Below are positions 49,982-58,686 of a stretch of 64,000 bases of DNA, piece after piece. Source of the DNA: Curtobacterium sp. TC1 (GTDB lineage Bacteria; Actinomycetota; Actinomycetes; Actinomycetales; Microbacteriaceae); assembly GCF_019844075.1 (NCBI RefSeq), contig NZ_CP081964.1, positions 3,720,001-3,784,000 of the forward strand, in the 5' to 3' direction. The position numbers and the translations under genes are program-made. Position 1 is the first letter of the stretch; each line of letters starts with the position of its first letter. The notes under the pieces were generated by a model that worked only from the letters and a program-made list of their open reading frames with translations, made no database searches and was not told the origin of the DNA.

Positions 49982-51241
49982 GTGACCGACACCGCCGCCG
50001 CCAGGACCACCGAAGAGCCCACGGGCACTCCGAGGCGCCGCGCCGCCGGGCTCACCCTGCTCGGCCCGGCGTTCGTCGCAGCCATCGCCTACGTCGACCC
50101 CGGCAACGTCGCCGCCAACCTCACCGCCGGTGCGAAGTACGGCTACCTACTGCTCTGGGTCTTGGTCGCCGCGAACGCCAGCGCCGTGGTCGTGCAGTAC
50201 CTGTCCGCCAAGCTCGGCGTCGTCACGGGCAAGTCCCTGCCGGAGCACCTCGGGCTGCGGATGCGCCGCACTCCGCGGCTGCTGTTCTGGGGGCAGGCCG
50301 AGATCGTCGCGGCCGCGACCGACGTCGCCGAGGTGATCGGCGGCGCACTCGCCCTGCACCTGCTGTTCGGCCTGCCGCTCGTCGCCGGTGGACTCATCAC
50401 CGGCGTCGTCTCCATGCTCCTGCTGACCCTGCACAGTCGCCGCGGGACCCGCACGTTCGAAGCCGTCGTCACCGCGATGCTCGCGATCCTGACCGTCGGG
50501 TTCTGCGCCGGCCTACTGTTCGCCCAGGTCTCCCCCGGCGAGCTCGTCAGCGGCCTGGTGCCGCGGTTCGAGGGCTCCGAGTCGGTGATGCTCGCGGCGT
50601 CGATGCTCGGCGCGACGGTCATGCCCCACGCGGTGTACCTGCACTCCGCGCTGGCCCGCGACCGGCACGGCGACGTGCCCGCCGGTCCCGAGCGCCGCCG
50701 GGTGCTCGTCGCCACCCGGTGGGACGTGGGCCTCGCACTGGTCGTCGCCGGTGGTGTGAACATCTGCATGCTCGTCCTCGCCGCGGCGACGCTGCCCGGC
50801 GTCGCGGACACCGACTCGATCCCCGGCGCACAGCGGGCGATCGCCGAGCACGTCGGACCCGTTGTCGGCGTGCTGTTCGCGGTGGGTCTGCTGGCGTCCG
50901 GGCTGGCGTCGACCTCGGTCGGCTGCATGGCCGGCGCCGAGATCATGAAGGGGCTGCTGCACGTGCGGATCCCGCTCGTGGCACGGCGCGTGATCACCCT
51001 GGTGCCGGCGATCGTGCTGCTCGCGGTCGGTGCCGATGCGACGATGCTGCTCGTGGTGAGCCAGGTCGTGCTGAGCTTCGGGATCGCCTTCGCGATCGTC
51101 CCGCTGGTGGTCTACACGTCCCGCCGGAGCGTCATGGGTCCCGACGTGAACGCCGCGACCACCCGCGTGGTGGCGTGGGTGATCGCGGCGGTCATCGTGG
51201 CGCTCAACGTCGCGCTGATCGTGCTCACCCTGACGGGTTGA
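49982..51241 (+). CDS. mntH: Nramp-family Mn(II)/divalent metal transporter
   Basis: 419 residues and eleven membrane helices. The metal-site motif AIAYVDPGNVAANLTAGAKY (DPGN) in the first helix and ATVMPHAVYLHSALARDR (MPH) in the sixth are both present, so divalent metal import, probably Mn(II), is likely. I chose the GTG at 49982, which has CATGCT 7 nt upstream in the leaderless pattern, over the ATG at 49970, which has neither ribosome binding site nor promoter spacing. A metal-regulator-like operator lies just upstream. Confidence 0.93.
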   Translation: MTDTAAARTTEEPTGTPRRRAAGLTLLGPAFVAAIAYVDPGNVAANLTAGAKYGYLLLWVLVAANASAVVVQYLSAKLGVVTGKSLPEHLGLRMRRTPRLLFWGQAEIVAAATDVAEVIGGALALHLLFGLPLVAGGLITGVVSMLLLTLHSRRGTRTFEAVVTAMLAILTVGFCAGLLFAQVSPGELVSGLVPRFEGSESVMLAASMLGATVMPHAVYLHSALARDRHGDVPAGPERRRVLVATRWDVGLALVVAGGVNICMLVLAAATLPGVADTDSIPGAQRAIAEHVGPVVGVLFAVGLLASGLASTSVGCMAGAEIMKGLLHVRIPLVARRVITLVPAIVLLAVGADATMLLVVSQVVLSFGIAFAIVPLVVYTSRRSVMGPDVNAATTRVVAWVIAAVIVALNVALIVLTLTG

Positions 51242-51287
51242 GCACCGACGGTGCGCGTCGACGCGGTGCGCGACACGACGTCGGTCG

Positions 51288-51590
51288 TCACTCGACGACC
51301 GTGACGTCCTTCCAGAACGCGACGTAGCCCGAGTAGTCCTTGCCGACCCGGTCGAACGACGACGGGATCGGCGTCGGGTAGGACCACGCACGGTCCTGCA
51401 GCGCCTGCCCGTCGACGTTCACCGTGAAGTACTGCGTGTCGCCCTTCCACGGGCAGTGGTACTGGGTGGGGCTCTCGGTGAAGAGCTCGGACTTCACGCT
51501 CGACGGCGGGAAGTACCAGTTGCCCTCGATCTTGATGAGGTCCTCTTCCGGGGCCTCCGCGATCACCGTGTCGCCGACGACTGCCTTCAT
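51288..51590 (-). CDS. DUF427 protein
   Basis: 100 residues covering one DUF427 domain: MKAVVGDTVIAEAPEEDLIK, GNWYFPPSSVKSELF, CPWKGDTQYFTVNVDG and YSGYVAFWKDVTVVE. The function is not established. The ATG follows AAGGAG. It is convergent with mntH, with 46 nt between. Confidence 0.88.
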   Translation of the reverse strand: MKAVVGDTVIAEAPEEDLIKIEGNWYFPPSSVKSELFTESPTQYHCPWKGDTQYFTVNVDGQALQDRAWSYPTPIPSSFDRVGKDYSGYVAFWKDVTVVE

Positions 51591-51656
51591 GCGTTGCTCC
51601 TTCGCTCACTGGTGCCGGACGGCCTGGACGGCGCGCCGGCCCTGTCCGCCCGAACG

Positions 51657-52262
51657 CTACGCCCGGCCCCGTGATTCCCGCAGGACGACCAGGTCCGGCC
51701 CGACGGCGAGTGCCGCGTGCACGTGTTCGCGTCCGAGGACGGACGCGCTCTCGGACGCCGTGACCAGGTGCTTCACCGCGCGTCGGAGCCCCGTGTACGC
51801 CGCGCAGGCGGCGGCCGCCTCCGGCGCGGTGTGGTCGATCCCGACTGCGGCGAGCGCGTCGACGACGGCGCCGGCCGCGAGCAGGTCCTCGACCGCGAAG
51901 TCGGGGGCGTCGGGCACGTCGACGGCTTCGCCGGCGGCCTCGGCCGCGTCGTCCAGGGCGCCGACGTGGTGCAGCCCGGCGGCGACGACGGCGACGACGC
52001 AGCGGTCGCCGCGTTCTGCCTGGAGGCCCGTCACCCGTTCCGCGATCGCGGTCGCGTTGCCGAGGTGGCCGAGTACGACCTCCGGACCGTCCGGTACCCG
52101 GGCGGTCGCGTTCCGGAGCGCGCGGCGCTGCGCCGCCGTGTCCGGCGAGCCCGGCAGGACGTCCACCCAGACGACGAGGTGTGCGCCGTGCGCGATGCGT
52201 GCGGCCCCGCCGGCTCCCCACGCGAACCGGACCTGGTACTGCTCCTGGGTGCGTTCTGCCAC
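51657..52262 (-). CDS. ComB-like (2-phosphosulfolactate phosphatase family) protein
   Basis: 201 residues. It resembles actinobacterial members of the ComB family (HLVVWVDVLPGSPDTAAQRR, VVAVVAAGLHHVGALDD, TGLRRAVKHLVTASESASVL). No coenzyme M pathway is visible, so the named reaction is doubtful here. The start is decided by a leaderless pattern: TATCGT on the minus strand (52270-52275) is 7 nt before the GTG at 52260-52262. Confidence 0.7.
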   Translation of the reverse strand: MAERTQEQYQVRFAWGAGGAARIAHGAHLVVWVDVLPGSPDTAAQRRALRNATARVPDGPEVVLGHLGNATAIAERVTGLQAERGDRCVVAVVAAGLHHVGALDDAAEAAGEAVDVPDAPDFAVEDLLAAGAVVDALAAVGIDHTAPEAAAACAAYTGLRRAVKHLVTASESASVLGREHVHAALAVGPDLVVLRESRGRA

Positions 52263-52359
52263 GTCCGTCACGATAGCCGTCCGGACGATGCTGTCCCTCT
52301 CCACAGGGTGACCGTCCCGACAGGCTCCGCCAGGGTCGACGACCGTAGGATGCACTTCC

Positions 52360-52992
52360 ATGGAGATCGCCCCCGCGCCCACCCTGACCGGCGACCGTGT
52401 GACGCTCGAGCCCCTCTCGCAGGAGCACGCGGACGACCTGCGGGCAGCGGTGACCGATGGCGATCTGTGGCGGACCTGGTACACCTCGGTCCCCGCGCCG
52501 GCCCAGGTCGAGGACGAGATCGACCGGCGTCTCGCCGAGCACGAGGCCGGCCGCATGGTGCCCTTCGCGGTGCGGGACCGTCCGACCGGTCGCGTGGTCG
52601 GTTCGACGACCTTCACGAACATCGACCCGGGCAACCGGCACGTCGAGATCGGCAGCACCTTCCTGGCGAAGTCGGCGCAGCGGTCGGGCATCAACACCGA
52701 GTCGAAGCTGCTGATGCTGTCCCACGCGTTCGAGGCCTGGCAGTGCATCGCGGTCGAGTTCCGCACGCACTGGCACAACCACCAGTCCCGCGCTGCGATC
52801 GCCGGCCTGGGCGCGAAGCAGGACGGCGTCCTGCGGAACCACTCGATCGGCCGCGACGGCACACTCCGCGACACCGTGGTGTTCTCGATCATCGCGTCGG
52901 AGTGGCCGGCTGTCCGGCTGTCCCTGGCCGAGCGGCTCCGGCAGCACGACCGCGCCGAGGGGTCCCGCCGCCGGTCCGCCCGGCACGCCTGA
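52360..52992 (+). CDS. RimJ/RimL-like GNAT acetyltransferase
   Basis: 210 residues. TLTGDRVTLEPLSQEHADDL at the amino end and FRTHWHNHQSRAAIAGLGAK are typical of the RimJ/RimL group, which acetylates protein amino ends or small molecules. Leaderless pattern: TAGGAT at 52346-52351 is 8 nt before the ATG. It is divergent from the ComB-like gene and convergent with the carbonic anhydrase gene, 3 nt apart. Confidence 0.88.
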   Translation: MEIAPAPTLTGDRVTLEPLSQEHADDLRAAVTDGDLWRTWYTSVPAPAQVEDEIDRRLAEHEAGRMVPFAVRDRPTGRVVGSTTFTNIDPGNRHVEIGSTFLAKSAQRSGINTESKLLMLSHAFEAWQCIAVEFRTHWHNHQSRAAIAGLGAKQDGVLRNHSIGRDGTLRDTVVFSIIASEWPAVRLSLAERLRQHDRAEGSRRRSARHA

Positions 52993-52995
52993 CCG

Positions 52996-53763
52996 TCAGA
53001 GCGTGTGACGGACGGTCCGGTCGCCGAGTGGCTGGACCGGACGCGCGTTCTCGACGTGCGCCGCCTCGAGGTCGGCGAGCTGGTCGGCGCCGAGTTCGAT
53101 CGGTTCCTCGAGCACGATCCACCGCACGCCTTCGGTGCACGGCGGCGTGGTGAGCGAGCCCTCGTACGTCGCGAACGACCTGACTGCCGGCAGCATCGCC
53201 TCGATGTCCACCGTGCTCTCGCGGCCGGCCCCCGCCGTCGCCCCGGCGAGGTAGCTCTCGTAGGCGGGGTTGTGCGTGCCCCGCTCGGCGAGGACCCCCA
53301 CGACGGTCAGGTCGCCGCGGCCGTCGGCGTGCACGAAGTGGAACTCCGCGTCGGCCGGCTCGCCGTCGACGGTGTGCTCCGAACCCGCGTGGAAGTGCAT
53401 CTGCACCAGGTCGAGGTCCTCGCCGGCGATGGTCGTCGAGGCGCCGTCGCCGGCCGTGAACTGCACGGTGTGCCCGTTGTCCGCCGTCAGACCCCGGACG
53501 GCGCCGGAGCCGACGAGGTCGAGGTCGGCGCCACCGCGAGCTGCCGGCAGGTCGATCGGGGACTGCCGCTCGCCGGCGCCGCAGGTGCCGTACTCGTCGG
53601 CGAGGGCGCCCCAGCGCTCCGGTGACCCGGCGCCCTCGTACGACCACGACGTGCCGGCGTCGTGCGCGTCGGCCTCGGGAGGTGTTCCGGCCGCGCAGCC
53701 GGCGAGGACGAGGAGGACGGCTGGGGCGGCGATCAGAGGGAGGCGGTGATGAGTGGTTCGCAT
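52996..53763 (-). CDS. Alpha-type carbonic anhydrase lipoprotein
   Basis: 255 residues. A lipoprotein signal ends VLLVLAGC, so it is exported and anchored to the membrane. The alpha-carbonic anhydrase core has GERQSPIDL, the zinc ligands in VQMHFHAGSEH and AEFHFVHADGRGDL, and SLTTPPCTEGVRWIVLEEPI. It interconverts CO2 and bicarbonate outside the cell. Length is typical. The ATG at 53761-53763 has no clear ribosome binding site. Confidence 0.93.
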   Translation of the reverse strand: MRTTHHRLPLIAAPAVLLVLAGCAAGTPPEADAHDAGTSWSYEGAGSPERWGALADEYGTCGAGERQSPIDLPAARGGADLDLVGSGAVRGLTADNGHTVQFTAGDGASTTIAGEDLDLVQMHFHAGSEHTVDGEPADAEFHFVHADGRGDLTVVGVLAERGTHNPAYESYLAGATAGAGRESTVDIEAMLPAVRSFATYEGSLTTPPCTEGVRWIVLEEPIELGADQLADLEAAHVENARPVQPLGDRTVRHTL

Positions 53764-53836
53764 GCTGTACACACTCACATACTCGTATTTCACATTTGCC
53801 GAGAGCGGCTGTGGCCGCGAGCGTAGGGTCCTCGTC

Positions 53837-54319
53837 ATGCACGTCGGTATCCGGATCGTCCTCGACGCGCCGGTGGCCGCCGTGCGCGACGCCCTGCTGT
53901 CCCCGTCCGTGATGGTCGCGGTGACGAAACCGTTCCTGGTGTACCGCTCGCGCAGCGCCGAGGGGTTCCCCGAGCGGTGGGAACCGGGGCGCCCGCACCC
54001 CATCACCGCGAGCGCGTTCGGCCTGGTGCCGAGCGGCGACACGCACGTCGACCTCGACCTGTACGAGATCGACGGCGTCCCCGTGCAGCGTGACAACGGC
54101 GGTGGTACGAGCGGGCTGTTCGGCCGGATGACGATGCGCCACCGGATGGCGGTCGTGCCGGCTCCTGGCGACCGGACGCTGCTCATCGACCGCCTGACCT
54201 ACCGGATGCGGCCGTGGCCCCTCGGCGCACTGCTGTGGCCGGGAATGTGGGTCATCTGGCAGTGGCGGGCGTACCGGATGCGTGCGCTCGCGCCCACCTG
54301 GCGGACGGATGCTGCCTGA
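53837..54319 (+). CDS. SRPBCC-like protein
   Basis: 160 residues. MHVGIRIVLDAPVAAVRDAL, with VDLDLYEIDGVPV and LLIDRLTYRMRPWPLGALLW, suggests a START/SRPBCC ligand-binding fold. The ligand is unknown. The ATG at 53837 is 7 nt after TAGGGT (53824-53829), a leaderless pattern; the upstream open frame has no start signal. It is divergent from the carbonic anhydrase gene. Confidence 0.72.
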   Translation: MHVGIRIVLDAPVAAVRDALLSPSVMVAVTKPFLVYRSRSAEGFPERWEPGRPHPITASAFGLVPSGDTHVDLDLYEIDGVPVQRDNGGGTSGLFGRMTMRHRMAVVPAPGDRTLLIDRLTYRMRPWPLGALLWPGMWVIWQWRAYRMRALAPTWRTDAA

Positions 54320-54372
54320 CCGAGGCGAGTCGGGCCTCCCGTCCACCGCGGAGCGGGCGTAGCCTCGACCAC

Positions 54373-55023
54373 GTGAGCCAGACGCGCCCCCAGGAGCCGA
54401 CGACCGACGACCGTGTGCGCAGCACGCTGGCGACCGTGGACTGGCGGCGCATGACGTTCGACCTGTACCGCCGTGTCCGCGCGACGCCGGACCCCCAGAC
54501 GGCGCACGCGCTGTGGCGGGAGACCCGCGACGCGATGTTCGCGGAGCACCCCGCGTCGCCGCTCCTCGACGAGGACGCCCACGACTTCGAGTCGCTGCCC
54601 GTGCCGGACTACGACCCCGCCTGGCGGTTCCAGGTCCGCATCGAACCGGCCGAGGCCGCCGCGTTCGACTACGAGACCGGAACCGACGGCACCGTGCACT
54701 TCGACCGCCTCGGCGTCGTGACGGTCCCGGGCGTCGGCACGCTCGACGTCTGGTCGCACGGCGGCTACGCGGGCGGCCTGTTCGTCCCCGTGAAGGACTC
54801 CAGCGCCGGCAAGGCCCGCGGCACGTACGGCGGCGGACGCTACCTGCTCGACACGATCAAGGGCTCGGACCTCGGCGGCGACGACGCCGACTCGCTCGTG
54901 CTGGACTTCAACTTCGCGTACAACCCGTCGTGCGCGTACGACCCGGCGTGGGCGTGCCCGCTCGCGCCTCCCGGCAACACCGTGCCGGTGCCGATCCCGG
55001 TCGGCGAGCAGTACGACTTCTAG
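54373..55023 (+). CDS. DUF1684 protein
   Basis: 216 residues. The carboxyl half has the DUF1684 pattern: FVPVKDSSAGKARGTYGGGR, LVLDFNFAYNPSCAYDPAWA and CPLAPPGNTVPVPIPVGEQY. The function is not established. The GTG is 7 nt after TAGCCT (54360-54365), so it is probably leaderless. The GntR gene starts 10 nt after its end, but with its own -10 box spanning the stop codon. Confidence 0.88.
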   Translation: MSQTRPQEPTTDDRVRSTLATVDWRRMTFDLYRRVRATPDPQTAHALWRETRDAMFAEHPASPLLDEDAHDFESLPVPDYDPAWRFQVRIEPAEAAAFDYETGTDGTVHFDRLGVVTVPGVGTLDVWSHGGYAGGLFVPVKDSSAGKARGTYGGGRYLLDTIKGSDLGGDDADSLVLDFNFAYNPSCAYDPAWACPLAPPGNTVPVPIPVGEQYDF

Positions 55024-55033
55024 GGTGGAACGC

Positions 55034-55393
55034 ATGACAGGTCTGGTCGCACTCGACGCCGGCGGACGCGTGCCGCCCTTCGAGCAAGTCCGTTCGCAGA
55101 TCGCGGCGCAGATCGGTGCGGGGTACCTCGTCGACGGCGAACGACTGCCGAGCGTGCGCGGCCTGGCCGATGAACTCGGACTCGCCGCAGGGACGGTCGC
55201 GAAGGCCTACCAGCTGCTCGAGGAGGCCGGGCTCGTGCACACCGCGCGCGGCGCCGGGACGCGCGTGGTGCGGCCGGCCGAGGTGCCGGACGCGGTCGCC
55301 GACGCCGCACGTGCCCTGGCGGCCGCTGCCCGCGCGGCGGGTCTGTCGGCGGACCAGGCGGCCACCGCACTCAAGGACGCCTGGCCCGCGTAG
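55034..55393 (+). CDS. YtrA-type GntR regulator
   Basis: 119 residues. A winged helix-turn-helix of the GntR family (PPFEQVRSQIAAQIGAGYLV, LPSVRGLADELGLAAGTVAK, AYQLLEEAGLVHTARGAGTR) with only a short helical tail, as in the YtrA group. The ligand is unknown. Leaderless pattern: TAGGGT (55021-55026) is 7 nt before the ATG, so the gene can be transcribed apart from the DUF1684 gene. Confidence 0.9.
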   Translation: MTGLVALDAGGRVPPFEQVRSQIAAQIGAGYLVDGERLPSVRGLADELGLAAGTVAKAYQLLEEAGLVHTARGAGTRVVRPAEVPDAVADAARALAAAARAAGLSADQAATALKDAWPA

Positions 55394-55400
55394 GCGCGGG

Positions 55401-55464
55401 GCTTCCGGGGCGTACCTGGTGCTTCCGGGCGTACCTGGTCGGAAGTTCCGACCCAGTACGCCCG
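55401..55464. repeat. Tandem repeat and 39-nt palindrome between convergent genes
   Basis: A 19-20-nt unit (GCTTCCGGG(G)CGTACCTGGT) occurs twice in a row at 55401-55439. The second copy runs into a near-perfect palindrome at 55426-55464, with arms of 9 bp and 8 bp separated by two mismatched pairs around a single central base. It probably terminates both the GntR and GH114 transcripts. Confidence 0.65.
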
Positions 55465-55506
55465 ATTCGACGTTCCATCGCGGGCGTTCTGGGAAGGAAC
55501 CCGCGC

Positions 55507-56340
55507 TCAGCAGCGCTCGTAGACGTACGCGTCGTCCTTCGGGGTGACCAGGTCACGGTCCCGCAGGATCGTCATGGCCGGGCGGCTCTTCAGTTTGCAG
55601 ACCGAGCCCCACGAGCGCTCGAGGGTGTCCGAGTACTCCACGTCGATGACCCGCCCGCCGTAGACCTTCGTGTACGCCGCGCACTCCCGGTACTGCACGC
55701 ACTCCTCGGCGACGACGAAGTCGAACCCGGTCTGCTTCCGCCCCGACGCCCCGAGCTGCGGCGTGTTCTTCTGCCCGACGGCCAGGCCGTGCCGGTGTCC
55801 GGCGGCCACCAGCGACTTCGCGAGCGCCAGGTTGCCGGCACGGGTCAGCCGCTTCCCGCTGCGGGTCCACGAGTCGAGGTTGTCGAACTCGACCGCGTCG
55901 AACCCGCGGGCGCCGCACCGGGCGACGGTCTTCGCGATCACCTTCGTGATGAGCGCGCGCTTCGCCGCCGTCCGGGTGTCGAGCAGCATCTCGTCCGGCC
56001 ACCCCGGGTCGGACACCGGCTTGCCGGCCTGGTCACGCAGGATCGCCGACGGATACGACTTCGTCCACGTGCGAGCCGCCTCGGGCTGGGTCTGGAACCC
56101 GTTGACGTAGCAGATGTCGTACGTGCCCTTCGCGGGCTTCGCGGTGCTGTCCCGTTCGACGATCGTCACGCCGGACGGCGGTGTGTAGGAGCCGCCGAGC
56201 TGGTAGTCGGGGCGTCCCGAGGTCGGCAGGTTGCGGTAGCTCGCCGCAGCGCTGGTCGGAGCAGCCTCGGCGCAGCCGGCCGTGCCGAGGACGGCCACCA
56301 GGGCCATCGCGGTGGTGATCAGGACGGTTCGCGTGCGCAC
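55507..56340 (-). CDS. GH114-like secreted glycosidase (lipoprotein)
   Basis: 277 residues. A signal peptide ends LVAVLGTAGC, a lipobox. The mature part is a TIM-barrel of the GH114/endo-alpha-1,4-polygalactosaminidase family: TYDICYVNGFQTQPEAART, CGARGFDAVEFDNLDSWTRS with the acidic pair, and DFVVAEECVQYRECAAYTKV. The substrate is probably an amino-sugar polymer of a cell surface or biofilm. The start is GTG. It is divergent from the DEAD-box helicase gene. Confidence 0.85.
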   Translation of the reverse strand: MRTRTVLITTAMALVAVLGTAGCAEAAPTSAAASYRNLPTSGRPDYQLGGSYTPPSGVTIVERDSTAKPAKGTYDICYVNGFQTQPEAARTWTKSYPSAILRDQAGKPVSDPGWPDEMLLDTRTAAKRALITKVIAKTVARCGARGFDAVEFDNLDSWTRSGKRLTRAGNLALAKSLVAAGHRHGLAVGQKNTPQLGASGRKQTGFDFVVAEECVQYRECAAYTKVYGGRVIDVEYSDTLERSWGSVCKLKSRPAMTILRDRDLVTPKDDAYVYERC

Positions 56341-56402
56341 CCCGGAATTCTCGCATGCGCACGTCGAACTGCCCGGTCCTGGGTTCTGCGGGGTGCACGC
56401 GC

Positions 56403-56628
56403 TATGCTGGTGGTACTCGAGACGCCGATCGTCTCGTGCGTCGTACGGACGCCCCGAACTCCCGACCACGTTCCACCGATCCTCTGGTCGATGATCGAGC
56501 ACCTCCCGAAGGTGCCCAGGCTTCTCTGCTGCGGCGACTGCGCCAGCCACCTCTGTTGGCGCGCATCCCGCCCGCGCGCTGCCTCAGAGCGCGCCCACAG
56601 CCGGTCTCATCCGGCTCGAAAGGTCACC
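56403..56628 (+). promoter_or_regulatory. Long leader of the DEAD-box helicase gene
   Basis: A -10-like TATGCT (56403-56408) with no clear -35 would give an untranslated leader of about 215 nt. It contains a 7-bp hairpin (CGAGACG/CGTCTCG near 56417-56435), a GCACCT/AGGTGC stem near 56500 and an AGCCGG/CCGGCT stem ending just before the ribosome binding site. An ATG at 56491 is in frame with the helicase. Leaders of this length are common in autoregulated RNA helicase genes. Confidence 0.45.
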
Positions 56629-58233
56629 ATGACCACCAATGACCTCCGTTTCTCCGACCTCGGCGTCCCCGCGCCGATGGTCGCCGTCCTCGCCGACCAG
56701 GGCAAGGAGACCGCGTTCCCGATCCAGGAGGACACGCTCCCCGACTCCCTGCAGGGCAAGGACGTCCTCGGCCGTGGCCGCACCGGCTCCGGCAAGACGA
56801 TCGCGTTCGCGATCCCGCTCGTCGCCCGTCTCGCAGCCAGCGGCCGCAAGCGCCGCGCCGGCCGCCCCCGCGCCCTGGTGCTCGCCCCGACGCGTGAGCT
56901 CGCGACCCAGATCGACGTCGCCCTCGCCCCGCTCGCCAAGGCCATGGGCCTGAACACGACCACCATCTTCGGTGGCGTCGGTCAGGGCCGTCAGGTCGAC
57001 GCCCTGCGCGGCGGCGTGGACGTCGTCGTCGCCTGCCCGGGCCGGCTCGCCGACCTCATGCAGCAGGGTCACGTGAACCTCGGCGACATCGAGGTGACCG
57101 TCCTCGACGAGGCCGACCACATGGCCGACATGGGCTTCCTGCCCGGTGTCACCAAGATCATGCAGGCGACCCCCGAGAACGGACAACGACTGCTGTTCTC
57201 GGCCACGCTCGACAACGGCGTGGACAAGCTCGTCAAGAAGTTCCTGCACAACCCGGTGATGCACTCCGTCGACGAGGCGAACAGCCCCGTCGAGGCGATG
57301 ACCCACCACCTGTTCGAGGTCGCCGACGCCGACGCGAAGAAGCACCTCGTGAGCACCCTCGCCTCGGGCAACGGTCGCCGCATCCTCTTCATGCGCACGA
57401 AGCACCACGCCAAGCGCCTCGCCAAGCAGCTCAGCAGCCAGGGGATCCCGGCCGTCGACCTGCAGGGCAACCTGTCGCAGGGCGCCCGTGAGCGGAACCT
57501 CGCGAAGTTCTCGTCCGGCGAGGCCCTCGTCCTCGTCGCCACCGACGTCGCCGCCCGCGGTGTGCACGTCGACAACGTCGAGCTCGTCGTGCACGTCGAC
57601 CCGCCCACCGAGCACAAGGCGTACCTGCACCGCTCGGGCCGTACCGCCCGCGCCGGTTCGTCGGGTGACGTCGTCACGGTGACGATGCCCGCCGAGCGTC
57701 GCGACGTCGCGCAGATGATGCGCGCCGCCGCGATCAAGGTCACCCCGCAGCAGGTCACCGCGACGTCGCCGGCGGTCACCACGCTCGTCGGCGAGATCGC
57801 CCCGATCCGCCACGTCGCCGAGGAGCCCGCACAGCAGCAGCGTCAGCCCAAGCAGCGTTCCGCCGATTCCGCCGGTGACCGCGGTCGTCGTGGTCGCGGC
57901 GGTCGTCCGGGAGGCGCGGGTCAGCCCGCGCGCTCCGGCTCGGCTTCCGAGTCCGCCGGTTCGGCCGGGGGCCGTCAGGGCCGTCCGGCTCGTGGCGCGC
58001 GGTCCGAGGGCGCCGGTCGCTCCGCTGCGGCGGGTGCGGGCTCGACGGGCGGTCGCCGCAGCGGCGGCAGCCGTCGCGCCGGCAGCGACACCGTGCGCGG
58101 TGGGTCGTCGGCGGTCTGGTCCTCGGACGGCGGCTACGCCGCGGGCCGTGGAGCCGGCCAGGAGTCGGGCGGGGGCCGTCGTGGCTCCTCGCGCCGCGCC
58201 TCCCGTCCGGCCGGCGCTGCAGACCGCCACTGA
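56629..58233 (+). CDS. DEAD-box RNA helicase with RG-rich tail
   Basis: 534 residues. All motifs are present: Q motif PIQEDTL, Walker A GRTGSGKT, PTRELA, CPGRLADLM, DEAD, SAT, ARGVHVDNV and HRSGRTARAG. From about residue 410 the tail is rich in Arg, Gly and Ser (GDRGRRGRGGRPGGAGQ), as in cold-shock helicases that unwind rRNA or mRNA. The ATG at 56629 follows AAAGG. An ATG in frame 46 codons upstream would add a Cys-rich stretch; I think it is leader. Confidence 0.93.
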   Translation: MTTNDLRFSDLGVPAPMVAVLADQGKETAFPIQEDTLPDSLQGKDVLGRGRTGSGKTIAFAIPLVARLAASGRKRRAGRPRALVLAPTRELATQIDVALAPLAKAMGLNTTTIFGGVGQGRQVDALRGGVDVVVACPGRLADLMQQGHVNLGDIEVTVLDEADHMADMGFLPGVTKIMQATPENGQRLLFSATLDNGVDKLVKKFLHNPVMHSVDEANSPVEAMTHHLFEVADADAKKHLVSTLASGNGRRILFMRTKHHAKRLAKQLSSQGIPAVDLQGNLSQGARERNLAKFSSGEALVLVATDVAARGVHVDNVELVVHVDPPTEHKAYLHRSGRTARAGSSGDVVTVTMPAERRDVAQMMRAAAIKVTPQQVTATSPAVTTLVGEIAPIRHVAEEPAQQQRQPKQRSADSAGDRGRRGRGGRPGGAGQPARSGSASESAGSAGGRQGRPARGARSEGAGRSAAAGAGSTGGRRSGGSRRAGSDTVRGGSSAVWSSDGGYAAGRGAGQESGGGRRGSSRRASRPAGAADRH

Positions 58234-58377
58234 CCTGCCCGACCCGGCCGCGCTGACCCGCGGGGGACAACCTTGAGGCCGGCTGCGAGCCCACCACCGC
58301 GACGGGCGTAGGTTCTCCTGCACCGGATGCCGCGCGAGCGGCTGACGGGGAAACGTCCGCTGTTGGAAGGAGTGCCT

Positions 58378-58587
58378 ATGGCTGGGATCGAAGACATCAA
58401 GAACGCCGCTGAGAAGGCGGCAGGCAAGGTCAAGGAGGCCGTCGGGAACGCGACGGACAACGACCACCTCAAGGCTGAGGGCAAGACCGATCAGGTCAAG
58501 GCCGACACCAAGCAGGCGGGTACGAACGTCAAGGACGCCGCTTCCGGCGTCGCCGACAGCCTCAAGAACGACCGCGACACCAAGTAA
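58378..58587 (+). CDS. CsbD-family stress protein
   Basis: 69 residues, hydrophilic and helical. MAGIEDIKNAAEKAAGKVKE and AEGKTDQVKADTKQAGTNVK match the CsbD family, small proteins induced by general stress in other bacteria. The molecular role is unknown. A strong GGAAGGAG precedes the ATG and a terminator follows the stop, so it is a single-gene unit, unlike the leaderless genes around it. Confidence 0.92.
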   Translation: MAGIEDIKNAAEKAAGKVKEAVGNATDNDHLKAEGKTDQVKADTKQAGTNVKDAASGVADSLKNDRDTK

Positions 58588-58611
58588 CAAGCCGGTCCAG
58601 CACCGCGCTGC

Positions 58612-58645
58612 GAAGCCCCCGGATCAGATCGGATCCGGGGGCTTC
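58612..58645. terminator. CsbD terminator
   Basis: Perfect 14-bp stem with a 6-nt loop (arms 58612-58625 and 58632-58645), 24 nt after the CsbD stop. It can also terminate the convergent NUDIX-like gene, which ends at 58687. Confidence 0.75.
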
Positions 58646-58686
58646 GTCGTGTCCGGGTGCTGCCTGTTCGAGTACCGGGCCGGTCG

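Noticed and set aside
55789..58233. An 814-residue helicase starting inside the GH114 gene.
   Set aside because: The upstream part is antisense to the GH114 coding sequence; a clear start with AAAGG exists at 56629.
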